64,000 nucleotides of DNA from Frankiaceae bacterium (GCA_030840645.1 JAVEEC010000105.1:53395-117394), one strand, 5' to 3'; shown: positions 8,681-18,391, counted from the first letter of the stretch. A program made the numbers and translations. The notes: generated from the sequence alone by a model not told the origin.

Positions 8681-9770
8681 GCCGGTCCGTACCGCGATCG
8701 TCGGCTGCGGGTTCATCAGCGAGGTCTACGCGGCCACGCTGTACGCCTCGCCCGACGTCGACCTGGTCGCCTGCGCCGACCTCCAGCCCGAGCGCGCGCA
8801 GGCTCGCGCGGCGCAGTGCGCCGGTGCGCGCGCGGCCGGCGTGGACGAGGTCCTCGCCGACCCCGGCGTCGAGCTGGTCGTCAACCTCACCGTCCCCCGC
8901 GCGCACTACGAGGTGACGGAGGCGGCGCTGCTCGCGGGCAAGTCGGTGTTCAGCGAGAAGCCGCTCGCCCTCGACCCCGCTGCCGCGGAACGCCTGCTCG
9001 CGCTGGCCCGGACCAACGGCGTTCTCCTCGGCTGCGCCCCAGACACGTTCATGGGCGCCGGGCTGCAGACGGCGTTCGCGACGCTGGCGTCGGGCGCGAT
9101 CGGCGAGCCGGTCCACGCGGTCGGGACGCTGCAGTTCGACGGCCCCGACGCGTGGCACCCGGACCCGGCGTTCCTCTTCCAGGAGGGCAGCGGCCCGCTG
9201 CTCGACGTCGGACCGTACTTCGTGACGGCTCTCGTCGCCGCGCTCGGGTGCGTCACGGCGGTGTCCGGCGTGACCCGGCAGCACCGGGCCGAACGCGAGG
9301 TCGGCAGCGGTCCGCTCGCCGGCACGACGTTCCCGGTCACCGTGCCGACGCACGTCGCCGCGATCCTGGAGTTCGAGGGTCCGACCATCGCGACGCTGAC
9401 GACCAGCTTCGACGTCGGCACGCCGTACACGTCGTCGCTGGAGCTGCACGGCACTGCCGGCTCGCTGCGGCTGCCCGACCCGAACGGCTTCGACGGGCCG
9501 GTCCTCGTCCGCCGCGGTCCTGCCACCGAGTGGGCGGACGTCCCGCTGCTCGCGGGCGCGGGCAGCGCGCGCGGGACCGGCGCGGTGGACCTGGCTCGCG
9601 CGCTGCGCACCGACGGCACGCCGGCCGCGTCCGGCGACCTCGCGGCACACGTGCTCGACGTGCTGCACGCGGTGATCGAGTCGGGCCGCGCGGGCCGGCG
9701 GGTCGAGGTCTCGTCCCGCTGCCCGCGGCCCGCGCCGGTAACCGCGATCGGGGCCGGGGCCGCGTCGTGA
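8673..9770 (+). CDS. Gfo/Idh/MocA family oxidoreductase, 365 aa
   Basis: An NAD(P)-dependent sugar or polyol dehydrogenase. The Rossmann fold starts at once (TAIVGCGFISEVYAATLYAS). The family signature SEKPLALD around residue 95 supplies the catalytic-region EKP motif. The C-terminal alpha/beta domain includes LLDVGPYFVTAL, the GGxxxDxGxH-like region, with DVGPY in place of DxGxH. The GTG start overlaps the end of the isomerase gene by 8 bp. It is one of three paralogues in this operon, as in clusters that oxidise and later re-reduce sugars through 3-keto intermediates. That pathway analogy is inference. Confidence 0.85.
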   Translation: MAEPVRTAIVGCGFISEVYAATLYASPDVDLVACADLQPERAQARAAQCAGARAAGVDEVLADPGVELVVNLTVPRAHYEVTEAALLAGKSVFSEKPLALDPAAAERLLALARTNGVLLGCAPDTFMGAGLQTAFATLASGAIGEPVHAVGTLQFDGPDAWHPDPAFLFQEGSGPLLDVGPYFVTALVAALGCVTAVSGVTRQHRAEREVGSGPLAGTTFPVTVPTHVAAILEFEGPTIATLTTSFDVGTPYTSSLELHGTAGSLRLPDPNGFDGPVLVRRGPATEWADVPLLAGAGSARGTGAVDLARALRTDGTPAASGDLAAHVLDVLHAVIESGRAGRRVEVSSRCPRPAPVTAIGAGAAS

Positions 9771-10528
9771 CGCGCGTCGTCGTGTGGGGCGAGAACGTCC
9801 ACGACCGCGAGGTGCCGCGCGTCAGGGAGATCTACCCGGACGGCATGCACGGTGCGATCGCGGACCTGCTCCGCGAGCGCCTCCCCGACGCCGATGTCAC
9901 GACCGCGACGCTCGACCAGCCGTCGCACGGGCTCGGTGGTGACGTCCTCGCGAACACCGACGTGCTGCTCTGGTGGGGACACGTCGCGCACGAGGACGTC
10001 GCCGACGAGGTCGTGCGAGCCGTGCACGACCGCGTCCTCGCCGGCATGGGCCTGGTCGTCCTGCACTCGGGCCACCTGTCGAAGGTGTTCCGGTCGTTGA
10101 TGGGCACGTCGTGCCACCTGCGCTGGCGCGAGAGCGACGACCGCGAGGTCGTCTGGACGGTGGCGCCCACGCACCCGATCGCGCGCGGGCTGCCACCGGC
10201 GTTCGTGCTGCCCGCGCACGAGACGTACAGCGAGTTCTTCGACATCCCGGTGCCCGACGACCTGGTGTTCGTCAGCGGGTTCACCGGCGGCGAGGTGTTC
10301 CGCAGCGGCTGCTGCTTCAACCGCGGCCTCGGCCGGGTCTTCTACTTCAGCCCCGGCCACGAGACGTACCCCGTCTACCACCAGCCGGTGATCGGGCAGG
10401 TGCTGGCGAACGCCGTGCGCTGGGCGGCCCCCGCGGGCGGCGCGGACGTCGCGGTCGGCTCGTCGCCGGAATCGGCCACCGGCTGGTACGAGCCGGTCCC
10501 GACGACGTGGGAGCGCGCGGATGCCTAG
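9767..10528 (+). CDS. ThuA-like domain protein, 253 aa
   Basis: A member of the ThuA (trehalose utilisation) class-I-amidotransferase-like fold. It begins [20 protein letters not shown] and contains [25 protein letters not shown] and [14 protein letters not shown], with the terminal histidine-rich GHE motif characteristic of the family. GTG at 9767 overlaps the preceding TGA (GTGA). ThuA-like proteins have been linked to 3-keto-disaccharide metabolism beside Gfo/Idh/MocA dehydrogenases and sugar isomerases, and the same combination is seen here. The exact reaction is not known. Confidence 0.8.
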   Translation: MTRVVVWGENVHDREVPRVREIYPDGMHGAIADLLRERLPDADVTTATLDQPSHGLGGDVLANTDVLLWWGHVAHEDVADEVVRAVHDRVLAGMGLVVLHSGHLSKVFRSLMGTSCHLRWRESDDREVVWTVAPTHPIARGLPPAFVLPAHETYSEFFDIPVPDDLVFVSGFTGGEVFRSGCCFNRGLGRVFYFSPGHETYPVYHQPVIGQVLANAVRWAAPAGGADVAVGSSPESATGWYEPVPTTWERADA

Positions 10529-11528
10529 GCGGTTCACGTTGTTCACCGGCCAGTGGGCCGACCTGCCGCTGACCGAGGTCGTCCGGCTCGCCGCCGAGTG
10601 GGGGTACGACGGGCTCGAGCTGGCCTGCTGGGGCGACCACTTCGACGTGCGCCGCGCGGTCGCGGACGAGGACTACGTCCCCAGCGTCCGCGACCTGCTC
10701 GCGCGCCACGGCCTGGACGTCTGGGCGATCAGCAACCACCTCGTCGGCCAGGCGGTCTGCGACGCGCCGATCGACGAGCGGCACCGGTCGATCCTGCCGC
10801 CGCTGGTCTGGGGCGACGGCGACCCCGAGGGGGTACGGCGCCGCGCCGCCGACGAGATGGCCGTCACAGCGCGGGCCGCGGCGCTGCTCGGCGTCGACAC
10901 CGTCGTGGGCTTCACCGGGTCGAGCATCTTCCACTTGTTCGCGGGGTTCCCGCCGGTGCCGCCGGCGATGATCGAGGCCGGGTACCAGGACTTCGCGGAC
11001 CGGTGGAACCCGATCGTCGACGTGTTCGACGAGGTGGGCGTGAAGTTCGCGCTCGAGGTCCACCCCACCGAGATCGCGTACGACTACTGGACGACGCGGC
11101 GCGCGCTCGACGCGATCGGCAACCGCCCCGGCTTCGGCCTGAACTTCGACCCGAGCCACATGGTCTGGCAGGGGCTGGACACCGTGACGTTCCTCCGCGA
11201 CTTCGCGGACCGCATCTACCACGTCGACTGCAAGGAGACCGTCCTCGCGATGGACGGGCGGGCCGGCGTGCTGTCCAGCCACCTGCCGTTCGGCGACTCG
11301 CGGCGCGGCTGGGACTTCGTGTCGGTCGGCCACGGCGTCGTCCCGTGGGGCCGCATCCTCCGGGTGCTGCGCGAGATCGGCTACGCGGGACCCGTCTCGA
11401 TCGAGTGGGAGGACGCGGGGATGGACCGGCTGGCGGGCGCGCCCGAGGCGCTCGCGTTCCTCCGCAGGCTCGACTTCGAGCCGCCCGGCCGCGGCTTCGA
11501 CGAGGCGTTCGCGCGGCCGACGCCGTGA
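10521..11528 (+). CDS. Sugar phosphate isomerase/epimerase-like TIM-barrel protein, 335 aa
   Basis: A second xylose-isomerase-like TIM-barrel protein, longer than the first. Motifs include [34 protein letters not shown] (metal-binding Glu and His), [24 protein letters not shown] and a C-terminal [10 protein letters not shown]. These are the four metal-ligand strands expected of the superfamily. ATG at 10521 overlaps the ThuA-like gene by 8 bp. Together with the adjacent dehydrogenases it suggests stepwise isomerisation of an oxidised sugar. Confidence 0.82.
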   Translation: MPRRFTLFTGQWADLPLTEVVRLAAEWGYDGLELACWGDHFDVRRAVADEDYVPSVRDLLARHGLDVWAISNHLVGQAVCDAPIDERHRSILPPLVWGDGDPEGVRRRAADEMAVTARAAALLGVDTVVGFTGSSIFHLFAGFPPVPPAMIEAGYQDFADRWNPIVDVFDEVGVKFALEVHPTEIAYDYWTTRRALDAIGNRPGFGLNFDPSHMVWQGLDTVTFLRDFADRIYHVDCKETVLAMDGRAGVLSSHLPFGDSRRGWDFVSVGHGVVPWGRILRVLREIGYAGPVSIEWEDAGMDRLAGAPEALAFLRRLDFEPPGRGFDEAFARPTP

Positions 11529-12643
11529 GGACGTTGCGCGTCGCGATGGTCGGTCACGGCTTCATGGGCCGCGCGCACTCGAACGCGTGGCGCACCGTCG
11601 CCAGGGCGTTCGACGTCGAGGTCACGCCGGTGATGGCCGTCGTCGCGGGCCGCGACGAGCGGCGGGTCCGCACGACGGCGGAACGCCTCGGCTGGGCCGG
11701 GTGGTCCACCGACTGGCGCGCGGTCGTCGAACGCGACGACGTGGACCTGGTCGACGTCTGCACGCCGGGCGACAGCCACGCCGAGATCGCGCTGGCCGCC
11801 CTCGCCGCAGGCAAGCACGTCCTCTGCGAGAAGCCGTTGGCGAACACCGTCGCCGAGGCCGAGGCACTCGCCGAGGCCGCCGGCGCGAGCGACCGCGTGG
11901 CGATGGTCGGGTTCAACTACCGCCGCCTCCCTGCGACCGAGCTGGCCCGCCGCCTCGTCGCCAGCGGGCGGCTCGGCGAGGTACGGCACGTCCGCGCGGC
12001 CTACCTGCAGGACTGGCTGCACGACGAGAACGCTCCCGCGTCCTGGCGGCTGGACGCGGCGAGCGCCGGGTCCGGCGCGCTCGGCGACCTCGGCTCGCAC
12101 GTCGTCGACCTGGCCCAGCACCTGACCGGCTCGACGCTCGGCTCGGTCACCGCGCTGGCGCACACGTTCGTCCCCGTCCGGCCCTCCCCCGAGGGCGACC
12201 GGGCGGTCACGGTGGACGACGCGGCGCTGTTCGTCGGCCGGTTCGGCAACGGCGCCCTCGGCGCGTTCGAGGCGACCCGGATGGCGACCGGGCGGCGCAA
12301 CGCGCTGCGCGTCGAGGTCAACGGCAGCCTCGGCAGCGTGGCGTTCGACCTCGAACGCCTCAACGAGCTCGAGGTCTACGACGGCGCCGACGGCGACACC
12401 GCGGGCTTTCGCAGAGTGCTGGTGACCGACGCGGACCACCCGTGGCTGTCCGGCTGGTGGCCGCCGGGACACACGCTCGGCTGGGAGCACACGTTCGTCC
12501 ACCAGGCGAAGGACCTGCTCGACGCGATCGCGTCGGGGACACCGGCATCGCCTTCGTTCCACGACGGCCTCCAGGTGCAACGCGTCCTCGCGGCGGTCCA
12601 GGACTCGGCGGCGACCGGCGCGCTCGTGGACGTGGGCGCGTGA
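11525..12643 (+). CDS. Gfo/Idh/MocA family oxidoreductase, 372 aa
   Basis: An NAD(P)-dependent dehydrogenase with the N-terminal motif [18 protein letters not shown], the EKP signature LCEKPLANT near residue 102 and the C-terminal motif [17 protein letters not shown] containing the conserved Asp and His. GTG at 11525 overlaps the TGA of the upstream isomerase gene. It is the second of three members in this operon. They share little beyond family motifs, so they probably act on different intermediates. Confidence 0.87.
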   Translation: MRTLRVAMVGHGFMGRAHSNAWRTVARAFDVEVTPVMAVVAGRDERRVRTTAERLGWAGWSTDWRAVVERDDVDLVDVCTPGDSHAEIALAALAAGKHVLCEKPLANTVAEAEALAEAAGASDRVAMVGFNYRRLPATELARRLVASGRLGEVRHVRAAYLQDWLHDENAPASWRLDAASAGSGALGDLGSHVVDLAQHLTGSTLGSVTALAHTFVPVRPSPEGDRAVTVDDAALFVGRFGNGALGAFEATRMATGRRNALRVEVNGSLGSVAFDLERLNELEVYDGADGDTAGFRRVLVTDADHPWLSGWWPPGHTLGWEHTFVHQAKDLLDAIASGTPASPSFHDGLQVQRVLAAVQDSAATGALVDVGA

Positions 12644-13668
12644 CCCCCGTCCGCGTCGGCGTCGTCGGGCTCGGCTGGGCCGGGCGGACGCACCTCGCCG
12701 CGCACGCCGCCGTACCCGGCGCCGTACCCGTCGCGCTGGCCTGCGCCGAGGAGCCGCTGCTGCGCGAGGTCGGCGCGGAGTACGGCATCACCGGCCTGCA
12801 CACCGACTGGCAGGACCTGGTCGCGCGCGACGACGTCGACGCGATCAGCATCGCCGCCCCGAACCACCTGCACCTGCCGATCGCCCTGGCGGCGCTGCGC
12901 GGCGGCAAGCACGTCCTCTGCGAGAAGCCGTTGGCCCGCAACGCCATCGAGGCCGCCGCGATGGCCGCGCAGGCGCGCGCGTCGGAACGCGTGCTGATGA
13001 CCTGCTTCGACAAGCGGCACCGCGGCGACGTCCAGGCCCTGCGCGAGCAGGTCGAGGCGGGCGCGCTGGGCCGCGTGTACTACGCCAAGGCACACTGGAT
13101 GCGCCGGCGGCGCGTGCCGCCGGGCGGGAGCTGGTTCACCCGCAGGGAGCTGGCCGGCGGCGGGCCGCTGATCGACCTCGGCGTGCACGTCCTCGACCTC
13201 GCCCTCGTGCTGCTCGGCGAGCCGGAGGTGCGGTCGGTGAGTGCGGCGACGTTCCGCGAGGTGGCGGCGGTCGGCGACGACTTCGACGTCGAGGACCTGG
13301 CGACGGCGATGGTCCGGCTGGACGGTGGCGCGGTGCTGCACCTGGAGACGAGCTGGGCCGCGCACGGCAGCGCCGGAGACGACTTCGGCCTCGTGCTGTA
13401 CGGCAGCCTCGGCGGCGCCGCGCTCGACATCCGCGACTACGCCGACGCCGACACGCTGACGCTGTACCGCGACGTCGACGGCGAGCCACGCGACGTGACG
13501 CCCGAGGTGCCGGCGGTGGCCGGCCACCCGGAGGTCGTCCGCCGCTTCCACGCGGCCGTTCGCTCGGGCGACTGGGCGAGGCACGACGGTGCCGAGGGGG
13601 TACGGCGGGCCGAGGTCATCGACGCCTGCTACGCCTCCGCCGCCGCGGGCGCCGAGGTCGCGCTGTGA
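12640..13668 (+). CDS. Gfo/Idh/MocA family oxidoreductase, 342 aa
   Basis: The third NAD(P)-dependent dehydrogenase of the operon. It has the Rossmann start RVGVVGLGWAGRTHLAAH, the EKP motif LCEKPLARN, and GGGPLIDLGVHVLDLAL with the conserved Asp/His pair. GTG at 12640 overlaps the preceding stop (GTGA). Its C-terminal stop overlaps the GTG of the next gene in the same way, so the ribosome should pass between them. Confidence 0.87.
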   Translation: MTPVRVGVVGLGWAGRTHLAAHAAVPGAVPVALACAEEPLLREVGAEYGITGLHTDWQDLVARDDVDAISIAAPNHLHLPIALAALRGGKHVLCEKPLARNAIEAAAMAAQARASERVLMTCFDKRHRGDVQALREQVEAGALGRVYYAKAHWMRRRRVPPGGSWFTRRELAGGGPLIDLGVHVLDLALVLLGEPEVRSVSAATFREVAAVGDDFDVEDLATAMVRLDGGAVLHLETSWAAHGSAGDDFGLVLYGSLGGAALDIRDYADADTLTLYRDVDGEPRDVTPEVPAVAGHPEVVRRFHAAVRSGDWARHDGAEGVRRAEVIDACYASAAAGAEVAL

Positions 13669-14861
13669 GGCGGCGGGCGCCGCGCTGGTCGGAGGTGGCC
13701 GGCTTCGCCGGGCCCGCGTTCCGCCGCCGCGACCGGCTGGCCACGCTGCGCACCTGCGCGGACTTCCAGCGCGCGGCCCGCCGCCGTACGCCCCGCGCGG
13801 TCTACGACTACGTCGCCGGTGGCGCCGAACGCGAGGTCTCGCTGGCACGGTCCACGGCGGCGTTCGACGACGTCGTGTGGCACCCGCACGTCCTGCGCGA
13901 CGTCGCCGCGGTCGACCCGTCGACCACCGTGCTCGGCAGGCCGGTGGCGTTCCCCGTGGTCCTCGGCCCGACCGGCTTCACCCGGATGATGCGCGCGGAG
14001 GGCGAGCCCGCGGTGGCCCGCGCGGCCGGTCGCGCCGGCGTGCCGTACGCCCTGTCGACGGTCGGCACCACGTCGGTCGAACGCCTTGCGGCACAGGCGC
14101 CGGACGCCGAGCGCTGGCTGCAGCTCTACGTCATGCGCGACCGCGGCCTGACCCGGTCGCTGCTCGCGCGCGCCGCGGAGTCCGGCTTCGGCACGCTCGT
14201 CCTGACCGTCGACGTGCCGGTCTCCGGCGCCCGGCTGCGCGACGTCCACAACGGGCTGACCCTGCCGCCGTCGCTGTCACTGCGGACGCTCGCCGACATG
14301 GCTCGCCGACCGCGCTGGCTCTGGGACGCGCTGACGACCGAGCCGCTCGCGTTCGAGTCGCTCGGTGCCGCGGACGAGCTGTCCAGCCTCATCAACAGCG
14401 TGTTCGACCCCTCGGTCACTGTCGCGGACGTCGAGTGGCTGCGGACCGAGTGGTCGGGGCCGCTGGTCGTGAAGGGCGTGCTGCGCGTCGACGACGCGAA
14501 GACCGTCGTCGCGGCCGGCGCGGACGCCGTGGCCGTCTCCAACCACGGCGGCCGCCAGCTCGACCGAGCCGCGACCGCGCTGCGCGTGCTGCCCGACGTG
14601 GTCGACGCGGTCGGTGCGGACGCCGAGGTCTACCTCGACGGTGGTGTCAGGTCCGGCGCCGACGTCGCGGCGGCCGTCGCGCTCGGCGCGCGCGCGGCGT
14701 TCGTCGCGCGGCCCTACCTGTACGCGCTGATGGCCGCCGGCGAGGCGGGCGTCGACCACCTGCTCGCCCTGCTGCAGGCCGACTACGTCCGCACCCTCCA
14801 ACTGCTCGGCGTGACCAGCACCGCGGAGCTCGACCGCGACCTGGTCGGGTGGCGGCCGTGA
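13665..14861 (+). CDS. FMN-dependent alpha-hydroxyacid oxidase/dehydrogenase, 398 aa
   Basis: A flavoprotein of the lactate oxidase/lactate dehydrogenase/glycolate oxidase family. Visible motifs are VYDYVAGGAEREVSL, PVVLGPTGFTRMM (FMN region), LQLYVMRDR, LVLTVDVPVSGAR, the catalytic-His signature SNHGGRQLD around residue 288, and YLDGGVRSGADV plus FVARPYLYAL for phosphate and flavin binding. Length matches the family. It should oxidise an L-2-hydroxyacid to the 2-oxoacid. In this operon the substrate may be a sugar acid or lactate released from the sugar, which is inference. Confidence 0.87.
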   Translation: MRRRAPRWSEVAGFAGPAFRRRDRLATLRTCADFQRAARRRTPRAVYDYVAGGAEREVSLARSTAAFDDVVWHPHVLRDVAAVDPSTTVLGRPVAFPVVLGPTGFTRMMRAEGEPAVARAAGRAGVPYALSTVGTTSVERLAAQAPDAERWLQLYVMRDRGLTRSLLARAAESGFGTLVLTVDVPVSGARLRDVHNGLTLPPSLSLRTLADMARRPRWLWDALTTEPLAFESLGAADELSSLINSVFDPSVTVADVEWLRTEWSGPLVVKGVLRVDDAKTVVAAGADAVAVSNHGGRQLDRAATALRVLPDVVDAVGADAEVYLDGGVRSGADVAAAVALGARAAFVARPYLYALMAAGEAGVDHLLALLQADYVRTLQLLGVTSTAELDRDLVGWRP

Positions 14862-16183
14862 CCTCGTTGCGCGAACGCGTCGAGGCCGAGGTCCCCCGCG
14901 CCCTTGCGGACCTCGCCGACCTCGTCGCGATCCCCTCGGTCAGCTCGGACCCGGCGCGCGCGGGCGACGTGCTCGCCTCGGCCGAGCTGACGGCGCGGCT
15001 GTTCCTGGAGGCGGGCCTCGCCGACGCGAAGGTCGTCACCACCGGCGGCGCCCGCCCGGCCGTCATCGCGCACCGCGCGGGTCCGCCGGGCGCGCCCGCT
15101 GTCCTGCTCTACGCCCACCACGACGTGCAGCCGACCGGAGACCGTGCCGGGTGGACCGTCGACCCGTTCGCGCTGACCGAGCGCGGCGACCGCCTCTACG
15201 GCCGCGGCTCGTCGGACGACAAGGGCGGCATCGCCGTGCACCTCGCGGTGCTGCGCGCGTTCGGCGACGACCTGCCGGTCTCCGTCACCGTGCTGGTCGA
15301 GGGTGAGGAGGAGATCGGCTCCCCCGCGTTCCCCGCACTGCTGGCAGCCCATGCGGGCGAGCTGCGCGCCGACGTCGTGCTCGTTCCGGACGCCGTCAAC
15401 GCCGGCGCCGGCGTGCCGTCGTTGACGACGATGTTCCGCGGCCTGCTCGACGTCACCGTCGAGCTGAAGACCCTCACCCGTACCGTCCACTCCGGCCTCT
15501 ACGGCGGCGTCCTGCCCTGCGCGCTGACCACCATGGTCCGGCTGCTCGCCACGCTGCACGACGAGGACGGCAGCGTCGCGGTCGACGGCCTCGACGACCC
15601 GGATCTCGTCGCGCCGCGGACGATCTCGGAGTTCGGCGACCTGCTGCTGCCCGGCGTGCGCATCCACGGCGACGGCGACGTCGCGGAGCGGCTCGTCACC
15701 AGGCACAGCATCTCCGTCCTCGCCCTCGACGCCGTCCCCGTCGCCGAGTCGTCGAACGTCCTGCACGCCGCCGCCCGCGCCAAGCTCGGCGTCCGGCTGC
15801 CACCCGGCGCGGACCCCGACGTCGCGTACGCCGCGGTCGCCGAACACCTGCGGGCGCACGTCGGCAACGACGCGCGGCTGACCGTCACGGCGGGCGCCGT
15901 CGGGCAGGGCTTCAACGCCCCGGCGACCGACGTCCAGCAGGCCGCGCGGCGGGTCCTCGGCGAGGCGTACGGCGCCGCCTGCGTCGACCTCGGCGCGGGC
16001 GGGAGCATCCCGTTCGTCACGATGCTCGCCGACGCGATGCCGGACGCGGACTTCCTCATCACCGCCGTCCAGGACCCCGCCAGCGCGGCCCACTCGGTGG
16101 ACGAGTCGTTGTGCCGCAACGACTTCCGGGCCGCCTGCGTCGCCCAGGCCGAGCTCCTGGACGGGCTCGCGCGTCACCGCTGA
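14858..16183 (+). CDS. M20-family metallopeptidase/dipeptidase, 441 aa
   Basis: A zinc-dependent exopeptidase or deacylase of the ArgE/DapE/carnosinase group. Metal-site motifs are LLYAHHDVQPTGD, GRGSSDDKGGIAVH and VEGEEEIGSP (catalytic Glu plus ligand). A dimerisation domain follows (FRGLLDVTVELKTLTRTVHSG), and the final ligand is probably in AAHSVDES. GTG at 14858 overlaps the previous stop. As the last gene of the operon it hints that the imported compound carries an amide or peptide bond, for example an N-acylated or aminoacylated sugar. That is inference only. Confidence 0.85.
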   Translation: MTSLRERVEAEVPRALADLADLVAIPSVSSDPARAGDVLASAELTARLFLEAGLADAKVVTTGGARPAVIAHRAGPPGAPAVLLYAHHDVQPTGDRAGWTVDPFALTERGDRLYGRGSSDDKGGIAVHLAVLRAFGDDLPVSVTVLVEGEEEIGSPAFPALLAAHAGELRADVVLVPDAVNAGAGVPSLTTMFRGLLDVTVELKTLTRTVHSGLYGGVLPCALTTMVRLLATLHDEDGSVAVDGLDDPDLVAPRTISEFGDLLLPGVRIHGDGDVAERLVTRHSISVLALDAVPVAESSNVLHAAARAKLGVRLPPGADPDVAYAAVAEHLRAHVGNDARLTVTAGAVGQGFNAPATDVQQAARRVLGEAYGAACVDLGAGGSIPFVTMLADAMPDADFLITAVQDPASAAHSVDESLCRNDFRAACVAQAELLDGLARHR

Positions 16184-16225
16184 CCTCGTCGCGAACCGGC
16201 GCGAACCGGTCGTTGACCGGGTGAA

Positions 16226-16254
16226 GATACTTAAACTAGGTTACCAAACTAACC
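16226..16254. promoter_or_regulatory. Candidate ROK operator before the second glycosidase
   Basis: The strongest of the AT-rich elements. It holds GATACTTAAACTAGG followed by TTACCAAACTAACC. The complement contains TTAGTTTGGTAACC, combining the half-sites found before the regulator (843-851) and before 7916. It lies 67 bp before the ATG at 16321. The rest of the 16184-16320 gap shows nothing clear apart from a GGGAG ribosome binding site. Confidence 0.5.
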
Positions 16255-16320
16255 AGCGGCCTCCCTGGGCGCTGGGTCAGGTCCCCCTACCTCCATCGCA
16301 CACCCGAGGGAGAACCACGG

Positions 16321-17670
16321 ATGAACCGATCGGGAACAAGGTCAGGGTCCACGCGGCGCGGCCGCCGGCTGCCGCTGGTGGGCGCGCTGCTCGCCGCGAG
16401 CGTCGTGGCGAGCGCCGTCCCGCAGAGTGCGTACGCGCTCCCCGCGCGGACGATCACGGTCAACGCGAACACCGTGCTCGGCACGGCGACGTTCCGCGAG
16501 CAGGGCTTCCTGCACACGATCAACAGCACCACCGACCACGCCACCGTCGCGGCCCTGTCGCCGAAGTTCTGGCGGATCAACAGCGACACCAGGTACGACC
16601 TCGCGAAGAGCTACGGCGCCAAGGTCGTCTGGGTCGTCAGCGACTCGTGTGACCCGAACGCGATCATCTTCGTGGGCCAGGCCGCGTGGGACAACTGCGT
16701 CGTCAACCTCGCGACGACCCACAGCCCGACGTCGGCCCGCCCCGTCGACTACTGGGACCTGTGGAACGAGCCCGACCACAACGGCGTCTGGACCAGCGCG
16801 CAGATCCTGACGCTGCTCAAGGCGGCCCACAACGACATCCGCTCGGTCACGTCGACCGCCAAGATCATGGGTCCCGGCCTCGCCGTCTACAACGACTCCG
16901 GCGCCTGCAACAAGATCGACATGAAGTGCTTCCTGGACTACGCCGTCGCCAACAGCCTGAAGATCGACGCGCTGTCCTGGCACGAGATCATCGACGGCGC
17001 CGGAGCGCAGGTGCTGCCGACCGCCATCGCCGGCCACATCGCCAGCGCCAGGGCGCTCGTCGCCGCCCGGCCGACGCTGCTCGCCCCGTCGCCCGAGTAC
17101 CACGTCGGGGAGTTCACCGACAGCCAGAACTTCACCGTGCCCGGCTGGAGCGTTGCCTGGCTGAAGTTCCTGGAGGACGCGAACGTCGACGGCGCCACCC
17201 TCGGCTGCTGGGACACAAGTGACACCCCCGGCGGCACCACGTACAACGGTTGTGTCGACGGCCTCAACGGGCTGCTCCAGTCCGACGAGATCACGACCCG
17301 GTCGACGTACTGGGTGCACAAGATGTACGCCGGCATCGGCAACCAGCGCGTCCAGACCACGACCGACAACAACGACACCGTCGGCTACGGCGGGCGCAAC
17401 GACAGCGCCAAGGAGCTGACCGCGATGGTCGGCCGCTGGAGCGTCGGCACCGTCAACGGGCCGTCGACCACGACGGTGAAGTTCAACGTGCCGTCGTCGT
17501 ACGCGCTGTCGTCCATGCACTACACCGTCTACCGCATCCCGAACACGTTCGGCGCGGTCACCCCGACGCTGTTCGCGAGCGGTGTGGTGTCGGTGACGGC
17601 GGGCGTCGCGACGCTGACCATCGCCTCGATGAACGACGGCGACGCGTACACGTTCGACCTGTACCCGTAA
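16321..17670 (+). CDS. Secreted clan GH-A-like glycosidase, 449 aa
   Basis: A predicted exported hydrolase paralogous to the product at 4859-6175. A twin-arginine-like basic start (RSGTRSGSTRRGRRLP) precedes a hydrophobic segment and a cleavage region near YALPAR. YWDLWNEPDHNG gives a putative acid/base Glu at residue 150, and YHVGEFTDSQ a putative nucleophile Glu at residue 264. GCWDTSDTPGGTTYNGCVDG has a counterpart in the other paralogue (CWDTSDTPTSTVYSGCAAG), with a likely disulphide in each. The C-terminal part (from about 360) is a beta domain. It stands alone after its own operator-like element and is closed by a terminator. GH39-like membership is a fold guess. Confidence 0.75.
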   Translation: MNRSGTRSGSTRRGRRLPLVGALLAASVVASAVPQSAYALPARTITVNANTVLGTATFREQGFLHTINSTTDHATVAALSPKFWRINSDTRYDLAKSYGAKVVWVVSDSCDPNAIIFVGQAAWDNCVVNLATTHSPTSARPVDYWDLWNEPDHNGVWTSAQILTLLKAAHNDIRSVTSTAKIMGPGLAVYNDSGACNKIDMKCFLDYAVANSLKIDALSWHEIIDGAGAQVLPTAIAGHIASARALVAARPTLLAPSPEYHVGEFTDSQNFTVPGWSVAWLKFLEDANVDGATLGCWDTSDTPGGTTYNGCVDGLNGLLQSDEITTRSTYWVHKMYAGIGNQRVQTTTDNNDTVGYGGRNDSAKELTAMVGRWSVGTVNGPSTTTVKFNVPSSYALSSMHYTVYRIPNTFGAVTPTLFASGVVSVTAGVATLTIASMNDGDAYTFDLYP

Positions 17671-17684
17671 CCCGGGGTGAGGCG

Positions 17685-17725
17685 CCGCGGGTGGCTCGTG
17701 CGGAACGACGCCGAGCCACCCGCGG
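17685..17725. terminator. Bidirectional terminator hairpin
   Basis: A perfect 14-bp inverted repeat (17685-17698 and 17712-17725) with a 13-nt loop. It sits in the 61-bp gap between the 3' ends of the convergent glycosidase and DinB-like genes. No U-tract follows, which is usual in high-GC actinobacteria. Confidence 0.75.
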
Positions 17726-17731
17726 GCGGCG

Positions 17732-18283
17732 CTACTGACCGACGCGGCCGTCGATCCGTTCGCGCAGCAAGTCCGCGTGGCCGTTGTGCCTCGCGTACTC
17801 CTCGACCATGTGGACCAGCACCTCGCGTACCGAGATCGCGTTGCCGTGGCGGTCGTGCGCGACCGCGCCGAGGTCGTCGGTCTCGGCCAGGAAGCGTTCC
17901 GCGAACGCCACCTCGTCGCGCCATCGCGCCCAGGCCTCCTCGACCACTGCGGGGTCGGCCGCCGCCCCGTCGAAGTCGCCGTCGCGGTCGTCGTCCGTGC
18001 TGTAGACCTTCGCCACGTCCAGGCCGGCCAGCACCCGCCGGAACCAGTACCGCTCGACGTCCGCCATGTGCCGGACCAGTCCGAGCAGCGACATCGTCGA
18101 CGGCTCGACCGAGCGTCGCGCGAGCTGTGCCGCGTCGAGCCCGGCGCACTTGACCTCCAGCGTCAGCCGCTGGCAGCGCAGGAACTCCGCGAGCGTCGCC
18201 CGTTCGTCGCCGAGCGAGGGACCGTTCTCCCTCGGGTCCTCCGCCAGGTCCAGGAACATGTCGGCGCGCTTCGTGTCTCCCAT
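17732..18283 (-). CDS. DinB-like (DUF664) protein, 183 aa
   Basis: A probable metal-binding four-helix-bundle protein of the DinB/mycothiol-dependent superfamily, DUF664 branch. Typical features are [41 protein letters not shown] with a ligand His, and [29 protein letters not shown], where the spaced His residues complete the site. Such proteins may be mycothiol S-transferases, but the activity here is unknown. ATG at 18283 was chosen from the conserved start [16 protein letters not shown]. It is transcribed away from the sigma factor gene at 18392. Confidence 0.8.
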   Translation of the reverse strand: MGDTKRADMFLDLAEDPRENGPSLGDERATLAEFLRCQRLTLEVKCAGLDAAQLARRSVEPSTMSLLGLVRHMADVERYWFRRVLAGLDVAKVYSTDDDRDGDFDGAAADPAVVEEAWARWRDEVAFAERFLAETDDLGAVAHDRHGNAISVREVLVHMVEEYARHNGHADLLRERIDGRVGQ

Positions 18284-18391
18284 GGCCACATCGTGTCGGC
18301 TCCCGGATGCGTCGTACAACCGATCGCCGCCGTTCGCGACCTACTGTGTGTGACGGTCGTGCACCGGGGGTTCGAAGGGGTGGGCGGGAGC

